51,220 bases of DNA, from positions 1-51,220 of the forward strand of contig CAMAYE010000003.1 of assembly GCA_945862135.1 (NCBI GenBank), written 5' to 3'. This DNA comes from Bordetella parapertussis. GTDB taxonomy: Bacteria > Pseudomonadota > Gammaproteobacteria > Burkholderiales > SG8-41. Below are positions 41,406 to 50,833 of the stretch, one piece after another. A program made the position numbers and the translations under genes. The number at the start of each line of letters is the position of its first letter. Within the stretch, counting starts at the first letter, position 1. Under the pieces are notes generated by a model. The model was given only the letters and a program-made list of their open reading frames with translations. It did not search any database and had not been told where the DNA came from.

Positions 41406-43900
41406 GACCGGCGCGCCAGCGCCTCGAATGTGACTGGCTGCGTGGTCTGATAGAGCTCGGAGCGGCCGAAGTCCTTCGGAAAATCATCAACCATGATCGA
41501 CTTCCTGCGTAATTCCGCGGCACGCTGCAGCAGGCCGAACTCCGCGTCGCTGATCACGCCGTGCTTCAGCCCCTCGGCCGCCATCTGCTCGGCATAACCG
41601 CGCGCAATGCGTCCGGACTGCTGCGCCTCGCGCAACTTGGCTTCCACCGGCTCGGCGGCAATCGCGGCTTCCAGCGCCAACTCCAAAGTGTGCACGGCAT
41701 CGTTTTCCTCGCGAGACACGAATACGCCGTGGGTCAGCCGTTTGCGTGTGGCGCCCGGCGTCATCATCAAACGCACCACGGCGTGGCCCAGCGGATCGCG
41801 CGGCGGCGCAAATTCGCGGCCGTACGGCATCACCATCGGAAAAATCAGGCCGCGCAGCAGCCATGCGGCGACCGGCCACGGTAGATTTTCGAAAATCGAA
41901 TAAAACGATTCCTCAATGCGGTTGAGGCAATCGAGCAGGCCCCAGCGCACCAGAGGAAGATCGGCTTCAGGCCGGCCGTCATCTTCATAACGCTTGAGCA
42001 CGGCCGACGCCAGGTACAACTGACTCAGCACATCACCAAGGCGCGCCGAAAGCCGCTCGCGCCGTTTGAGCGTGCCGCCACAGAGGAACATCGCCACATC
42101 GGCAGTCAGTGCAAAACCGCTGGAAAGCCGTGTGAGCTGCTGATAATAGTGACGCAGTTCGTGTGCGCCGGGCACCGCTGTCAGCCGGCCGCCGGTGAGA
42201 CCCATCCACAACACACGCGCGACGTTGGACATCGTGAATGCGATGTGACCGAAGAAGGCGCGATCCAGCGCATGCACAGCCTTGCCGTGATCCGTTTCAC
42301 GTGTCGCCTCGATCTCCTTCAATACCCAGGGATGGCCACGAATCGCGCCTTGCCCAAAAATGATCATCGTCCGCGTCAGGATGTTGGCGCCTTCAACCGT
42401 GATCGCGATCGGCGTCTGCATGTAAGCACTGGCCAGGTAATTGCTCGGCCCCATGCAGATGCCCTTGCCGCCGTGCACATCCATCGCATCATTGATGACC
42501 TGACGGCCGCGTTCGGTCAGGTGATATTTGACAATGGCGGATATCACCGACGGTTTTTCACCGAGGTCAACAGCCCCTGCGGTCATCACCCGCGCCGCAT
42601 CCATCACATAGAGATTGCCGGCGATACGCGCCATCGCTTCTTCAACGCCCTCAAAGCGGCCGATCGACAACTTGAACTGCTGACGCACGCGGCCATAGGC
42701 GCCGGTGGTCAGCGCCGCCAGCTTGGAAATGCCGACACCGTTCGCGGGCAATGAAATCGATCGCCCAGCCGCCAAGCAGTTCATCAGCATTTTCCAGCCC
42801 TGCCCGACCTGATCAACGCCACCGATGATGCAGTCCATCGGAACAAACACGTCCTTGCCCCAGTTCGGGCCGTTCATGAAGGTCGCGGTCATTGCGCGAT
42901 GGCGGCGGCCAATGTGTACGCCGGGAGTATCGGTTGGCACCAGAGCCAGCGTGATGCCGACATCGTCTTCAGTGCCGAGCAGATGTTCCGGGTCATAAAG
43001 GCGGAAGGCCAGACCGAGCAAAGTCGCAATCGGTCCGAGCGTGATGTAACGCTTCTCCCAGGTCAGGCGGATGCCCAGCACATCGCTTCTGCCCTGCCAC
43101 TCCCCTTTGCAGACAATGCCGAAATCCGGGATGCCACCCGCATCGGAACCGGCTTCGGGACTGGTCAAGGCGAAACATGGCATGTCCAGCCCTTTGGCCA
43201 GCCGCGGCAGGTAATGATCCTTTTGTTCTTTCGTGCCGTAATGCAGCAGCAGTTCTGCCGGACCCAGTGAATTGGGCACCATTACCGACACCGCTGCCGT
43301 GCCGCTGCGTGTGGTGAGCTGCATCACCACTTCAGAATGCGCCAGCGCGGAGAAACCCTTGCCGCCGTATTCCTTCGGAATGATCATGCCGAGGAAACCC
43401 TGGTCCTTGATGAACTGCCAGACCTGCGGCGGCAGGTCGGTCATCTCGTAGGTGACCTGCCAGTCGCTGAGCATTTCGCACAGTTCGCGCAACGGACCGT
43501 CAATGAATGCGCGCTCCTCTGCGGAGAGGCGCGGTTTGGGATAGGCCAGCAGTTTGCTCCAGTCGGGGCTGCCGCTGAACAGCTCGCCGTCCCACCACAC
43601 GGTGCCTGCTTCCAGTGCTTCGCGTTCGGTTTGCGACACCTGCGGCAGAATGCGGCGGAACACCGACAGCATCGGCCTGCCGATCAGCAGCCGGCGCAGC
43701 GGTGACGGCACACAAATAATTGCAGCCACCGCCAGCGCAATGGCCGCCGCCTTGAACAATCCGGCAGGCCACCAGCCAAGATAGGCGCAAGCGGAGATAA
43801 ATACCGCCAGCACTACAACCCAGACCAGCGCAGGCAGACGGTGATAGGCCAGAAACCAGCACACCGCGAGCGCGGCAAGCAGCGTAAACAGAACAACCAT
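41402..43900 (-). CDS. fadE: FadE-type long-chain acyl-CoA dehydrogenase
   Basis: An 832-residue protein for the first step of beta-oxidation, FAD-dependent. The N-terminus has two membrane helices (VVLFTLLAALAVCWFLA and LVWVVVLAVFISACAYL), as in FadE. The dehydrogenase core is at about 115-520 (GFSALAHSEVV, CFALTSPEAGSDAG, DVHGGKGICMGPSNYL), and a DUF1974-type C-terminal domain follows. ATG 43900 has GGAGG upstream and is preferred to an in-frame start at 43945. It is first in the run fadE-hydratase-SDR-acyl-CoA synthetase-thioesterase-fadL, all on the minus strand. Electrons probably leave through ETF and the ETF-QO encoded at 28891. Confidence 0.94.
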   Translation of the reverse strand: MVVLFTLLAALAVCWFLAYHRLPALVWVVVLAVFISACAYLGWWPAGLFKAAAIALAVAAIICVPSPLRRLLIGRPMLSVFRRILPQVSQTEREALEAGTVWWDGELFSGSPDWSKLLAYPKPRLSAEERAFIDGPLRELCEMLSDWQVTYEMTDLPPQVWQFIKDQGFLGMIIPKEYGGKGFSALAHSEVVMQLTTRSGTAAVSVMVPNSLGPAELLLHYGTKEQKDHYLPRLAKGLDMPCFALTSPEAGSDAGGIPDFGIVCKGEWQGRSDVLGIRLTWEKRYITLGPIATLLGLAFRLYDPEHLLGTEDDVGITLALVPTDTPGVHIGRRHRAMTATFMNGPNWGKDVFVPMDCIIGGVDQVGQGWKMLMNCLAAGRSISLPANGVGISKLAALTTGAYGRVRQQFKLSIGRFEGVEEAMARIAGNLYVMDAARVMTAGAVDLGEKPSVISAIVKYHLTERGRQVINDAMDVHGGKGICMGPSNYLASAYMQTPIAITVEGANILTRTMIIFGQGAIRGHPWVLKEIEATRETDHGKAVHALDRAFFGHIAFTMSNVARVLWMGLTGGRLTAVPGAHELRHYYQQLTRLSSGFALTADVAMFLCGGTLKRRERLSARLGDVLSQLYLASAVLKRYEDDGRPEADLPLVRWGLLDCLNRIEESFYSIFENLPWPVAAWLLRGLIFPMVMPYGREFAPPRDPLGHAVVRLMMTPGATRKRLTHGVFVSREENDAVHTLELALEAAIAAEPVEAKLREAQQSGRIARGYAEQMAAEGLKHGVISDAEFGLLQRAAELRRKSIMVDDFPKDFGRSELYQTTQPVTFEALARRS

Positions 43901-44046
43901 TGAAGACCTCCGTACGCCCGCGCGCAATTGCGCGGCGTGTTGCAAGCCGAGCGGCCAGCATACACAAGGGCTAACAGGGCTACAACAGAGGTTTAGTTAC
44001 AAGCAATTGTTTATATTTGCTTTTTTAGTGCGCTGCGGCAAAACAC

Positions 44047-44325
44047 TTATTCCGCAACCTTGCCCAGCAAGGTAACGACCTCGGTCTTGTTGTGGATCAT
44101 CTGCTCGGGAAACACCACGGTGATGGCATTGGTCGGACAGATCGACTGGCACAGGCCGCAATACCAGCATTCATCCGGATACTTGATCACCGGCAGCGTT
44201 TCGCGGTTGTCTTCTTCCTTGTAGATCAGGTCGCCGGGACAGATCCAGTCGCAGAGATTGCATTTGACGCAAGTCTCGGGATTGATGCGGATCGGGTTGA
44301 ACACTTCTTTTGTTGCAATAGTCAT
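44047..44325 (-). CDS. 2[4Fe-4S] ferredoxin, AprB-like partner subunit
   Basis: A 92-residue protein with two complete cluster motifs, Cys19-22-25-29 and Cys53-56-59-63 (CxxCxxCxxxCP twice). The small insert DLIYKEEDNRETLPVIKYPDE between them includes a typical acidic loop. The Trp residues beside the clusters (CDWICP and CWYCGLC) recall the iron-sulfur subunit AprB. It starts 10 bp after the flavoprotein gene and should transfer electrons to or from it. Confidence 0.9.
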   Translation of the reverse strand: MTIATKEVFNPIRINPETCVKCNLCDWICPGDLIYKEEDNRETLPVIKYPDECWYCGLCQSICPTNAITVVFPEQMIHNKTEVVTLLGKVAE

Positions 44326-44335
44326 GATGATTTCC

Positions 44336-46063
44336 TCACGCAGCCACTGCGGTGTTGCCGCGGCTGAATGCCGCCGACAGCGGCTGATCCGTCGACAGCG
44401 TACGTGTTACCGGTCCGTTGGCGCCGCGCTCGACGATGACGAATTTGCGCCAGTTCACATCATCCGTTTTCGGGTAATCCATGCGGAAATGTGATGAACC
44501 GGTACGCGTCTCCTGCCGCGCCAGCGAAGCCGTCGCCATCATCTCGGCGTTCATACGGATGTTTTTGGCTTCGTGAACGCGCATCAGGCCGTGAAGATCG
44601 TCGGCCTTCATCGTCGGTTCGCGTTTGGCCAGCGCGATGAGCGTATCCAGCGCCAGCCTCAGCCCGCGATCATTGCGGCGCACGCCGACGTAGTCGCTGA
44701 CCGTCTGGCGGGTGGTCTCTTCATGGTCTTTCCACGGCAAACCGTTGTCCTGCTGCAGATGGGATTCGGACTGCGCGCGGATCTGCGCCAGCGCCTTCAG
44801 GTCCAGCGCAGGCAGCGAACCACTGCTGGCGCGGATGCGCTGCACCACGCCTTCACCGGCGATATGACCGAGCACGGCCGCGCCGGAAATACCGCCGCTG
44901 ACCGTGGCGCAGTCGCCGGCGGCAAAGAGCGCTTCGACCGCGGTCTCTCCGTTGGTGTCAACCGCGAGACCGCTGCCGCGGAAATACACGCCGCTGCGGC
45001 GGATGCTCAGTTCGGACACTGACACTTCTACCAGCTCTTCGCGGAAATTGACGCCCTTCTGCTGGTAATAGGCCGGCAGCGTGTAACGGTCAACCTGCAG
45101 CGTGTGCTCCATGCGATCAAGCATGTCCTGCGGCAAATGGCGGCAGTCGAGATAGATCGGGCCGTTACCGAGCAGGTATTCATTGATGACGCCATCGGCA
45201 ATCACCGCACGGCGGGCGTTTTCACCCTTCTTGTCATACTTGAACATGAAACGCTCGCCGGCCTTGTTGACGAAATAAGCACCCAGGCTGACCAGTGCGT
45301 TGAGACCCTGACAGGAAAAACCCTTGGGCGTCAGCGTCGCTTCGACCGATTCCATATTCGCAAGCGCCGCGCCGGCGTGATAACCCATGGCCTGTGCATC
45401 GCCGGTGTTGTACGGGATATGCCAGGAGTCGAAGGCCAGCCCCGAGGCGTTCTGCGAAATACGGTTGACGTCCCCCGCCGCCAGCACCACCGCTTTGGCA
45501 CGGATCACCGTCCATTCGCCGCTGCGGAAATTGAAGGCTACAGCCCCGTAGGCGCGGTTGTCTTTGACCAGCAGCTGCACCACCATCGTGCGCATCAGCA
45601 CGGTGGCCTTGCCCTTGCGCACGCGTTCACCCAAATGCTTCTTGAAATCAGTGCCATCGAAGTTGATGTGATAGGTACCAGGAAGCCCGAAGGAACGCAG
45701 CCGGTAGTAATCACCGGTCTGGCGATCACGGAAATCCACACCCAGCGATTCGATCTTGCGGAATATGCGCGGCATCTCCCGGATCACCCGCCCCGCCACT
45801 TCCATATCGACGATGCCGTCGGTCAGTTCCGGCACATGTTTGATCAGGAATTCCGGGGTATCCCATTCCGGGCCCGAATCCATGATGGTCAGATAGTGAT
45901 CAACGCCGCAGCCGATGCTGCCGCAATGGTCGAGCACCTTGCCCTTTTCGCAGATCACCACTTTCAAACCGGCCTCCAGCGCCGGAATTGCCGCCATGCT
46001 GCCGGCGACGCCGCCGCCGACCACCAGCACATCGGTTTCGATCTGGATGAATTCCTTGCTCAT
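44336..46063 (-). CDS. AprA / fumarate-reductase-like FAD flavoprotein
   Basis: A 575-residue cytoplasmic flavoprotein (ATG 46063). The FAD site is VLVVGGGVAGSMAAIPALE at about 12-30, followed by ICEKGKVLDHCGSIGCGVDH, a segment reminiscent of adenylylsulfate reductase AprA. The FAD-contact segment AGDCATVSGGISGAAVLGHIAGEG follows near residue 400. The C-terminal domain has RRNDRGLRLALDTLIAL and ends with SSHFRMDYPKTDDVNWRKF, a typical succinate-dehydrogenase-type tail. No sulfate-activation (sat) or Qmo/Hdr genes are nearby and the cluster carries a carboxylate transporter, so a carboxylate redox reaction seems likelier than APS reduction. The substrate is unknown. Confidence 0.85.
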   Translation of the reverse strand: MSKEFIQIETDVLVVGGGVAGSMAAIPALEAGLKVVICEKGKVLDHCGSIGCGVDHYLTIMDSGPEWDTPEFLIKHVPELTDGIVDMEVAGRVIREMPRIFRKIESLGVDFRDRQTGDYYRLRSFGLPGTYHINFDGTDFKKHLGERVRKGKATVLMRTMVVQLLVKDNRAYGAVAFNFRSGEWTVIRAKAVVLAAGDVNRISQNASGLAFDSWHIPYNTGDAQAMGYHAGAALANMESVEATLTPKGFSCQGLNALVSLGAYFVNKAGERFMFKYDKKGENARRAVIADGVINEYLLGNGPIYLDCRHLPQDMLDRMEHTLQVDRYTLPAYYQQKGVNFREELVEVSVSELSIRRSGVYFRGSGLAVDTNGETAVEALFAAGDCATVSGGISGAAVLGHIAGEGVVQRIRASSGSLPALDLKALAQIRAQSESHLQQDNGLPWKDHEETTRQTVSDYVGVRRNDRGLRLALDTLIALAKREPTMKADDLHGLMRVHEAKNIRMNAEMMATASLARQETRTGSSHFRMDYPKTDDVNWRKFVIVERGANGPVTRTLSTDQPLSAAFSRGNTAVAA

Positions 46064-46156
46064 TGCACAATGCCCTCGGGTTGTTGCTGCAGCGGCCATG
46101 CTAAGGGCAGCACCCCCGGGATACCAGTGACAGCTTGGTGTTTTTTCAGGACTTTT

Positions 46157-47053
46157 CTACTGTTTCGCAGTACGAAGCCGGAACTCCCGCGGCGCCGTCG
46201 CGTACCGCTGGCGGAAGCGGCGCGCGAAGTAGGCTTCATCCTCGAAACCCACGGCCTGCGCCACTTCGCCGATGCGCAGCGTGGTATGAGTCAGCAGTTC
46301 GCAGGCCTTTTCCATACGCCGCTCGGTGACCAGATCGACGAAGGTCTTGCCGGTTTCCTTTTTGATCAGGTGCGCGAGATAGTTCGGCGACAGATCGGCT
46401 GCTGCGGCCGCATCCGTCAACTGGATGCGCTGCGCCAGATGTTCACGCACATGACGCATCACCCGTGCCAGAGCGTCGCGCCGGCTGGTGCGTTGCGCCT
46501 GCTTGCCGGCCATGCCCAGCAGCGCGCGCTCATGGCGACGGCAGACCGTCCCCAGCAAAAGCAGCAGATGGCCGCGGATGAGTTCCAGTGATCCATAACG
46601 CCGACGCAAATTTTCCGCCTGCATGCTGCGGCAGGCCTCGGTCACCAACGCAAGGTCCTCCCCCCTCAGCGAAAAATCCAGAAACTCCTGAAACAGGAAT
46701 GGCGCCAGTTCCGGCGCGCGGGCCAAAGGCACGTCCTCCAGGTCGAGTGGATCAACATTCAGCTCGGGGCGCAGAAAATGCAGATTGAAACTGAGGATGA
46801 AAAATCTTGAACGGGGCGGATGCGGAATGCGGTGCACCCGGTAAGGCAGTACAAAACTCAGGTCGCCGGGACCCAGTGGCCGCGCTGCTGCTGCAATGTG
46901 CTGTGTGGTACGTCCTGCAAGATTGAGCTGGATCTGGAAATATTCGTGACGGTGCGCCTCGGCAATCCGGGTAACGCTTTTTTCATCACGGATCGCGAAG
47001 TCGGGGCTGACGGCGCGATCCGCCATCGAATAAGTGCGGATCGCGCGGGTCAT
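46157..47053 (-). CDS. AraC-family transcriptional regulator
   Basis: A 298-residue regulator. The N-terminal cupin-like sensor part (EYFQIQLNLAGRTTQHIAAA, GDLSFVLPYRVHRIP) should bind an effector. The C-terminal DNA-binding half has two helix-turn-helix units (LTDAAAAADLSPNYLAHLIK and RIGEVAQAVGFEDEAYFARR). The gene begins 4 bp after tctC and precedes the flavoprotein by 93 bp, so it lies inside the operon it probably controls, perhaps inducible by the transported compound. Confidence 0.92.
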   Translation of the reverse strand: MTRAIRTYSMADRAVSPDFAIRDEKSVTRIAEAHRHEYFQIQLNLAGRTTQHIAAAARPLGPGDLSFVLPYRVHRIPHPPRSRFFILSFNLHFLRPELNVDPLDLEDVPLARAPELAPFLFQEFLDFSLRGEDLALVTEACRSMQAENLRRRYGSLELIRGHLLLLLGTVCRRHERALLGMAGKQAQRTSRRDALARVMRHVREHLAQRIQLTDAAAAADLSPNYLAHLIKKETGKTFVDLVTERRMEKACELLTHTTLRIGEVAQAVGFEDEAYFARRFRQRYATAPREFRLRTAKQ

Positions 47054-47057
47054 GCGT

Positions 47058-48077
47058 TTACTGGATGTCTTTCACCGCGGCCTTGAGGATCGGCGACAGC
47101 GCGGCGCTGGTACGTGCCATTTCCGCCATGGCTTTCTGCTGCACGGTGCCGTCCATCGGCGCCAGCAGGCGTTCCCCCTTGCTCGCTTCCGCGAGAAGCG
47201 CCGGATCCTTCATCGCGGCATTCACCGCGGCGCGGAAGGCGGCAATCGCCAGCGGATCCATATTGGGCGGGCCAATATAACTGCGGTGGGTTTCGAGAAT
47301 GGTAGCCATGGCCTGCACCACATTGCGTTTGGCTGCGGGCGCGATGCTGGTGACGATGGGAATATTCGGATAATCCGGCGACGGCAGCGAAGTCACCATC
47401 ATGATCGGCAGTTTGTCGCCGGAGCGTATTGCCCCCAGGGATTCGCTCCAGCCGGTGATATGGCCGTCGCCGTCGCCCTTGATCACCGCCAGTGAAGTGT
47501 CGGCATTGCCTTCGTAACCGGTCACCGCCTTCAGCTTGAAGCCCAGCGCATCGGCCAGCACGGCCATGGTGTAGAAGTCTTCGTCGGTGCCCTGCGACGG
47601 AAACACAAAAGGTCTCTTGAGCTTTTGCACATCCTGAATCGACTTGATCGCGGATTTGCCGCCGACGGTGAGCACCCGCGGCTCACTGGTGGCGCGGCCG
47701 AGGAAGGAAAACTTGGTCGGATCAAAGGTAGCGCCGGCGCTGCCCGCGAGGTTCGCAAGCAGCAGCGTCGATACATTGCCAAAAAAGATTTCCAGCGCAC
47801 CCGGCTTCAGCCGCCAGGTGTGATTCGCAGCCTTGAGTCCGCCGCCGCCGGGCATGTTGACCAACCGCACCTCTTTGGCGCCGGTATGTTTTTCGATATA
47901 AGGCGCCAGCATGCGCGCATAACGGGTGTGCCCGCCGGCAGCGCTGCCGGCGATGTTGATGATGCTGGTCTTGCCCTTGTAATAATCCGGCACCTGCGCC
48001 CAGACACGGACCGGCAGGCCCATCAACGCGGGTGTCATCGCTCCTGCCAGCAGCAACTTTCTGCGATTCGCCTTCAT
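47058..48077 (-). CDS. tctC: TctC/Bug-type periplasmic substrate-binding protein
   Basis: A 339-residue receptor of the adjacent TctAB transporter. The N-terminus NRRKLLLAGAM with a hydrophobic region and AQ cleavage could be a Tat-like signal (twin Arg, loose match) or Sec. The landmarks GKTSIINIAGSAAGGHTRYARML and MPGGGGLKAANH are Bug-type, but the lead strand differs from most family members. The gene lies 25 bp after tctB. Confidence 0.88.
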   Translation of the reverse strand: MKANRRKLLLAGAMTPALMGLPVRVWAQVPDYYKGKTSIINIAGSAAGGHTRYARMLAPYIEKHTGAKEVRLVNMPGGGGLKAANHTWRLKPGALEIFFGNVSTLLLANLAGSAGATFDPTKFSFLGRATSEPRVLTVGGKSAIKSIQDVQKLKRPFVFPSQGTDEDFYTMAVLADALGFKLKAVTGYEGNADTSLAVIKGDGDGHITGWSESLGAIRSGDKLPIMMVTSLPSPDYPNIPIVTSIAPAAKRNVVQAMATILETHRSYIGPPNMDPLAIAAFRAAVNAAMKDPALLAEASKGERLLAPMDGTVQQKAMAEMARTSAALSPILKAAVKDIQ

Positions 48078-48102
48078 GATTTCCCCTCCCTTTTTATATC
48101 GT

Positions 48103-48618
48103 TCAGGACATCAAGCCCGCCAGCAACCCATGATAGGGCTGCATTTCGAGCGCCTTAACAAACAACAGGTAAACGCAAACAGTCAATGCCGTGGAATAGG
48201 ACAACCCCCGAACCACGGTGCAATAGCGGGTCAGGATCAGATAAGCCGCCGTGAACAGGAATACCGAAGGGATAATGCCGACCACGAACACCAAGCCGAC
48301 CAGCAGCGCAACAATGGAATAGGCGCCCGCTTCGCCCCATTGCCCCAATTGTTCCTCCGTACGCTCGGTACGTGGCTGGCCTTCAGCCGTTGCCGCAATG
48401 GCGCTGGTGTCGACATGAATCATCTCGGGCGGCGGTGATTCTTCGCGGCCGAAATTGTGCCAGGCCAGTTGCGCCAGGGTCAGCAGGATGCCGAATATGG
48501 CCAGCGGCAGCGGAATCAGCCTTGCCCGCGGACCGAAATCCTGGCACAGATAAAGCACAACGCCGTACAACAGCAGCAGCATCACTGAAACAAAATTTTC
48601 CTGGGCGTGTCGGCTCAT
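48103..48618 (-). CDS. tctB: TctB-type small membrane subunit
   Basis: A 171-residue membrane protein with four predicted helices in the usual TctB layout (helices near 8-26, 35-55 and two after residue 100) and a hydrophilic loop. ATG 48618 overlaps the tctA stop (ATGA), hence translationally coupled. A longer frame to 48669 has no ribosome-binding site. Confidence 0.85.
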   Translation of the reverse strand: MSRHAQENFVSVMLLLLYGVVLYLCQDFGPRARLIPLPLAIFGILLTLAQLAWHNFGREESPPPEMIHVDTSAIAATAEGQPRTERTEEQLGQWGEAGAYSIVALLVGLVFVVGIIPSVFLFTAAYLILTRYCTVVRGLSYSTALTVCVYLLFVKALEMQPYHGLLAGLMS

Positions 48619-50117
48619 GCCTCGCCTCCAGCCCGAAGCATGGCGCGCTTGCGGCGATACTGCCGCCACTGCGGCAATGCCGCGGTGACCACCACAAAAA
48701 TCAGCATCGCCAGCGCAATTGGCCGGTCGAGCAGGAAATCGGCACCGTAGAGATTGATTGAAATGTGCAAGTTGCGTTCAATCATCACCGCCAGCACCAT
48801 GCCGATAACAAAGTTGGCGCGCGAATAACGGTATTTGTCCATCAGGTAACCGACAACACCGAACACTGCGGCAACCACCACGTCCTCGATACGGCCGCGC
48901 GTTGCATAGGCGCCGACAAAACACACCGACAACACCATCGGCACCATCAGGTTGGCCTGCAGCGAAGGCAGCCGCGCCAGCCAGGGCGTGATTCCCAACC
49001 CGATGATTGTGACCACGATGTTGGCCAGCACAATGATCCACACCATGCTGAACACAACATCAAGGTTTTTGGTGAGCATTTCCGGACCCGGCACGATGCC
49101 GAGTCCGATAAAAGCCACCAGCAGGATGGCCATGCTCTCGCCGCCCGGGATGCCGAAGGCCAGTGTCGGCATCAGGCCGCCGCCCTCGTTCGCGCCCATC
49201 GTGGCATCCGGGGCAATGACGCCCTCCACCGCCCCCTTGCCGAATCGTTCCGGCGTTTTGGAGGTCTGTGCCGCCTGCGCATATGCGGCAAGCCCCGCCA
49301 CGCTGGCGCCAACGCCGGGCAACACGCCGATCCACAAACCGAGCAGGCTGGAACGGACCACCAGCCACCAGTGACGGAAAGCGTCGCAGACGCCCTGCCA
49401 AACCGTGCTGTCTTCCGTCACCAGCGAACGGTCAATGATGGGCGTACCACGGATCGACATCTTCATCATTTCAGAAACGGCGAACAGTCCGATCATCGCC
49501 ACCGGAAATGAAATGCCATCCATCAGGAATTCGCTGCCGAAGGTGAATCGGGGCGTCGCCGTCACCACATCCATGCCGATGAAAGCGACGAGGATGCCGA
49601 GCACGCTGGCCGTCATACCCTTCATCAGGGAGCCCTCGCTGAAAGTCGCTATGACAGTCAACCCCCAAAGGGCCATCATCAGATATTCGCTGGGACCCAG
49701 CGCGAGAATCACCGGGCGGATCAGCGGGATGCACAGCGCCAGAAAAATGGCGCCGATAATGCCGCCCATCAACGCACCGGTTGCAGAAGCCGCCAGCGCA
49801 CGCTTGGCCTTGCCCTGCTTGGTCATCGGATAACCGTCGAAACACAGCGCCAGCCCCTTTGCCGAACCGGGCACGCTGAACAGGATGCTGGTGACCGAGT
49901 CGCCCCAGATGGTTGCAATATGCGCGCCCAGCAGCAGCGCCAGAGTCGCCGCCGTTTCAAAACCATAGGTAAACGGCAGCAGCAGCGCCATCGCCACCAC
50001 GCCGCCCAGTCCGGGGAGTATTCCAATGACAAGGCCGTAGACCACGCCAAGAAACATGAACAGCAGCGCCTGCGGCGTCAGCAACGCGAGCAGGCCTGCA
50101 GCAATGGCATCAATCAC
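48615..50117 (-). CDS. tctA: TctA-type large permease subunit
   Basis: A 500-residue permease with ten or more membrane segments. The landmark repeats VIGILPGLGGVVAMALLLPFTYG near the start and GVLPGVGASVAGLAAYAQA in the middle are family hallmarks, as are GAHIATIWGDSVTSILFSVPG and AFGIPGGESMAILL. It is the first gene of the proposed operon tctA-tctB-tctC-araC-flavoprotein-ferredoxin. Confidence 0.94.
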   Translation of the reverse strand: MIDAIAAGLLALLTPQALLFMFLGVVYGLVIGILPGLGGVVAMALLLPFTYGFETAATLALLLGAHIATIWGDSVTSILFSVPGSAKGLALCFDGYPMTKQGKAKRALAASATGALMGGIIGAIFLALCIPLIRPVILALGPSEYLMMALWGLTVIATFSEGSLMKGMTASVLGILVAFIGMDVVTATPRFTFGSEFLMDGISFPVAMIGLFAVSEMMKMSIRGTPIIDRSLVTEDSTVWQGVCDAFRHWWLVVRSSLLGLWIGVLPGVGASVAGLAAYAQAAQTSKTPERFGKGAVEGVIAPDATMGANEGGGLMPTLAFGIPGGESMAILLVAFIGLGIVPGPEMLTKNLDVVFSMVWIIVLANIVVTIIGLGITPWLARLPSLQANLMVPMVLSVCFVGAYATRGRIEDVVVAAVFGVVGYLMDKYRYSRANFVIGMVLAVMIERNLHISINLYGADFLLDRPIALAMLIFVVVTAALPQWRQYRRKRAMLRAGGEA

Positions 50118-50334
50118 GGGTGCGCCCCGCTACAGTCGCACTTCATGAGCACAGAATAATTGCGGTTGAACAAAATCACCCCTCCGGTGAATGCGGCAAC
50201 CGCGCTGCTTTGATATAGCAGTCTTTCGGCAACCGAGCCGGCACTTTACCGCAATCCTTTGCGAAACGGCCAGCACCGGCGCCACCGATGCGAAAAAGCT
50301 CCAAACCGGTACGCGGATTATTGCTGCAGAAAGT
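50118..50334. other. Intergenic region upstream of the tct operon
   Basis: No gene or clear motif was seen in this 217-bp gap. It should contain the promoter and AraC-type operator of the tctA operon. AraC-type sites are usually paired degenerate half-sites, which I could not fix by eye. Confidence 0.4.
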
Positions 50335-50832
50335 TCACAACATGACCGGTCGATTGCCGAGTTCGTCGACGTTGTCCGTTGCCGCAGGAAAATGCATGGC
50401 CAGCAGCCGCGTAATTTGCCGTATCCCCTCGACCAGACCTTCTTCGAAACGCCCGGCCCTGAAGGATTGCTCTATGGCAAGACAGACTGCCTCCCACTCG
50501 TCCTGCTTCACCCGTGCGCTGATGCCGCGGTCAGCGACAATTTCGATATCGCGATCAGCCCAGTTCACATAGAGCAACACGCCGCTGTTTTCAGCGGTGT
50601 CCCAGACCCGTAACTGCGAGAACACTTCTTCCGCGCGGGCCCGCGGGCTTTGCCCGCGGAGCAAGGGACCCGGATCCAGGCTCGCCTCAACCGCGACCCG
50701 CAATTCACCGCGATGCATGCGTTCGCTGTCACTGATGGCCTGCTCCACGCGGCGCATTACCGCTGGAGTGAAGACCCGTCGCGCCAGGAATGGCGGCATC
50801 AGGGTATGTTTGAGAAAACGTTTGATGTTCAT
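50335..50832 (-). CDS. TPM-domain (YgcG-like) protein without signal peptide
   Basis: A 165-residue protein, the TPM (DUF477) domain being residues ~15-150 (FTPAVMRRVEQAISDSERMH, ENSGVLLYVNWADRDIEIVADRG, WEAVCLAIEQSFRAGRFEEG). No signal peptide is seen, unlike most YgcG proteins. Start ATG 50832 follows the preceding gene's stop by one base, so the pair is coupled. TPM proteins are linked to membrane and envelope quality control; no precise role is known. Confidence 0.82.
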   Translation of the reverse strand: MNIKRFLKHTLMPPFLARRVFTPAVMRRVEQAISDSERMHRGELRVAVEASLDPGPLLRGQSPRARAEEVFSQLRVWDTAENSGVLLYVNWADRDIEIVADRGISARVKQDEWEAVCLAIEQSFRAGRFEEGLVEGIRQITRLLAMHFPAATDNVDELGNRPVML

Positions 50833-50833
50833 T

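Noticed and set aside
44336-46063. True dissimilatory adenylylsulfate reductase alpha subunit
   Set aside because: No sat or other sulfur-oxidation or reduction genes nearby and the associated transporter is of carboxylate type; motif similarity alone is not enough.
45104-46591. 495-codon plus-strand frame opposite the flavoprotein and AraC genes
   Set aside because: Crosses two well-supported genes on the other strand and has no recognisable motif.
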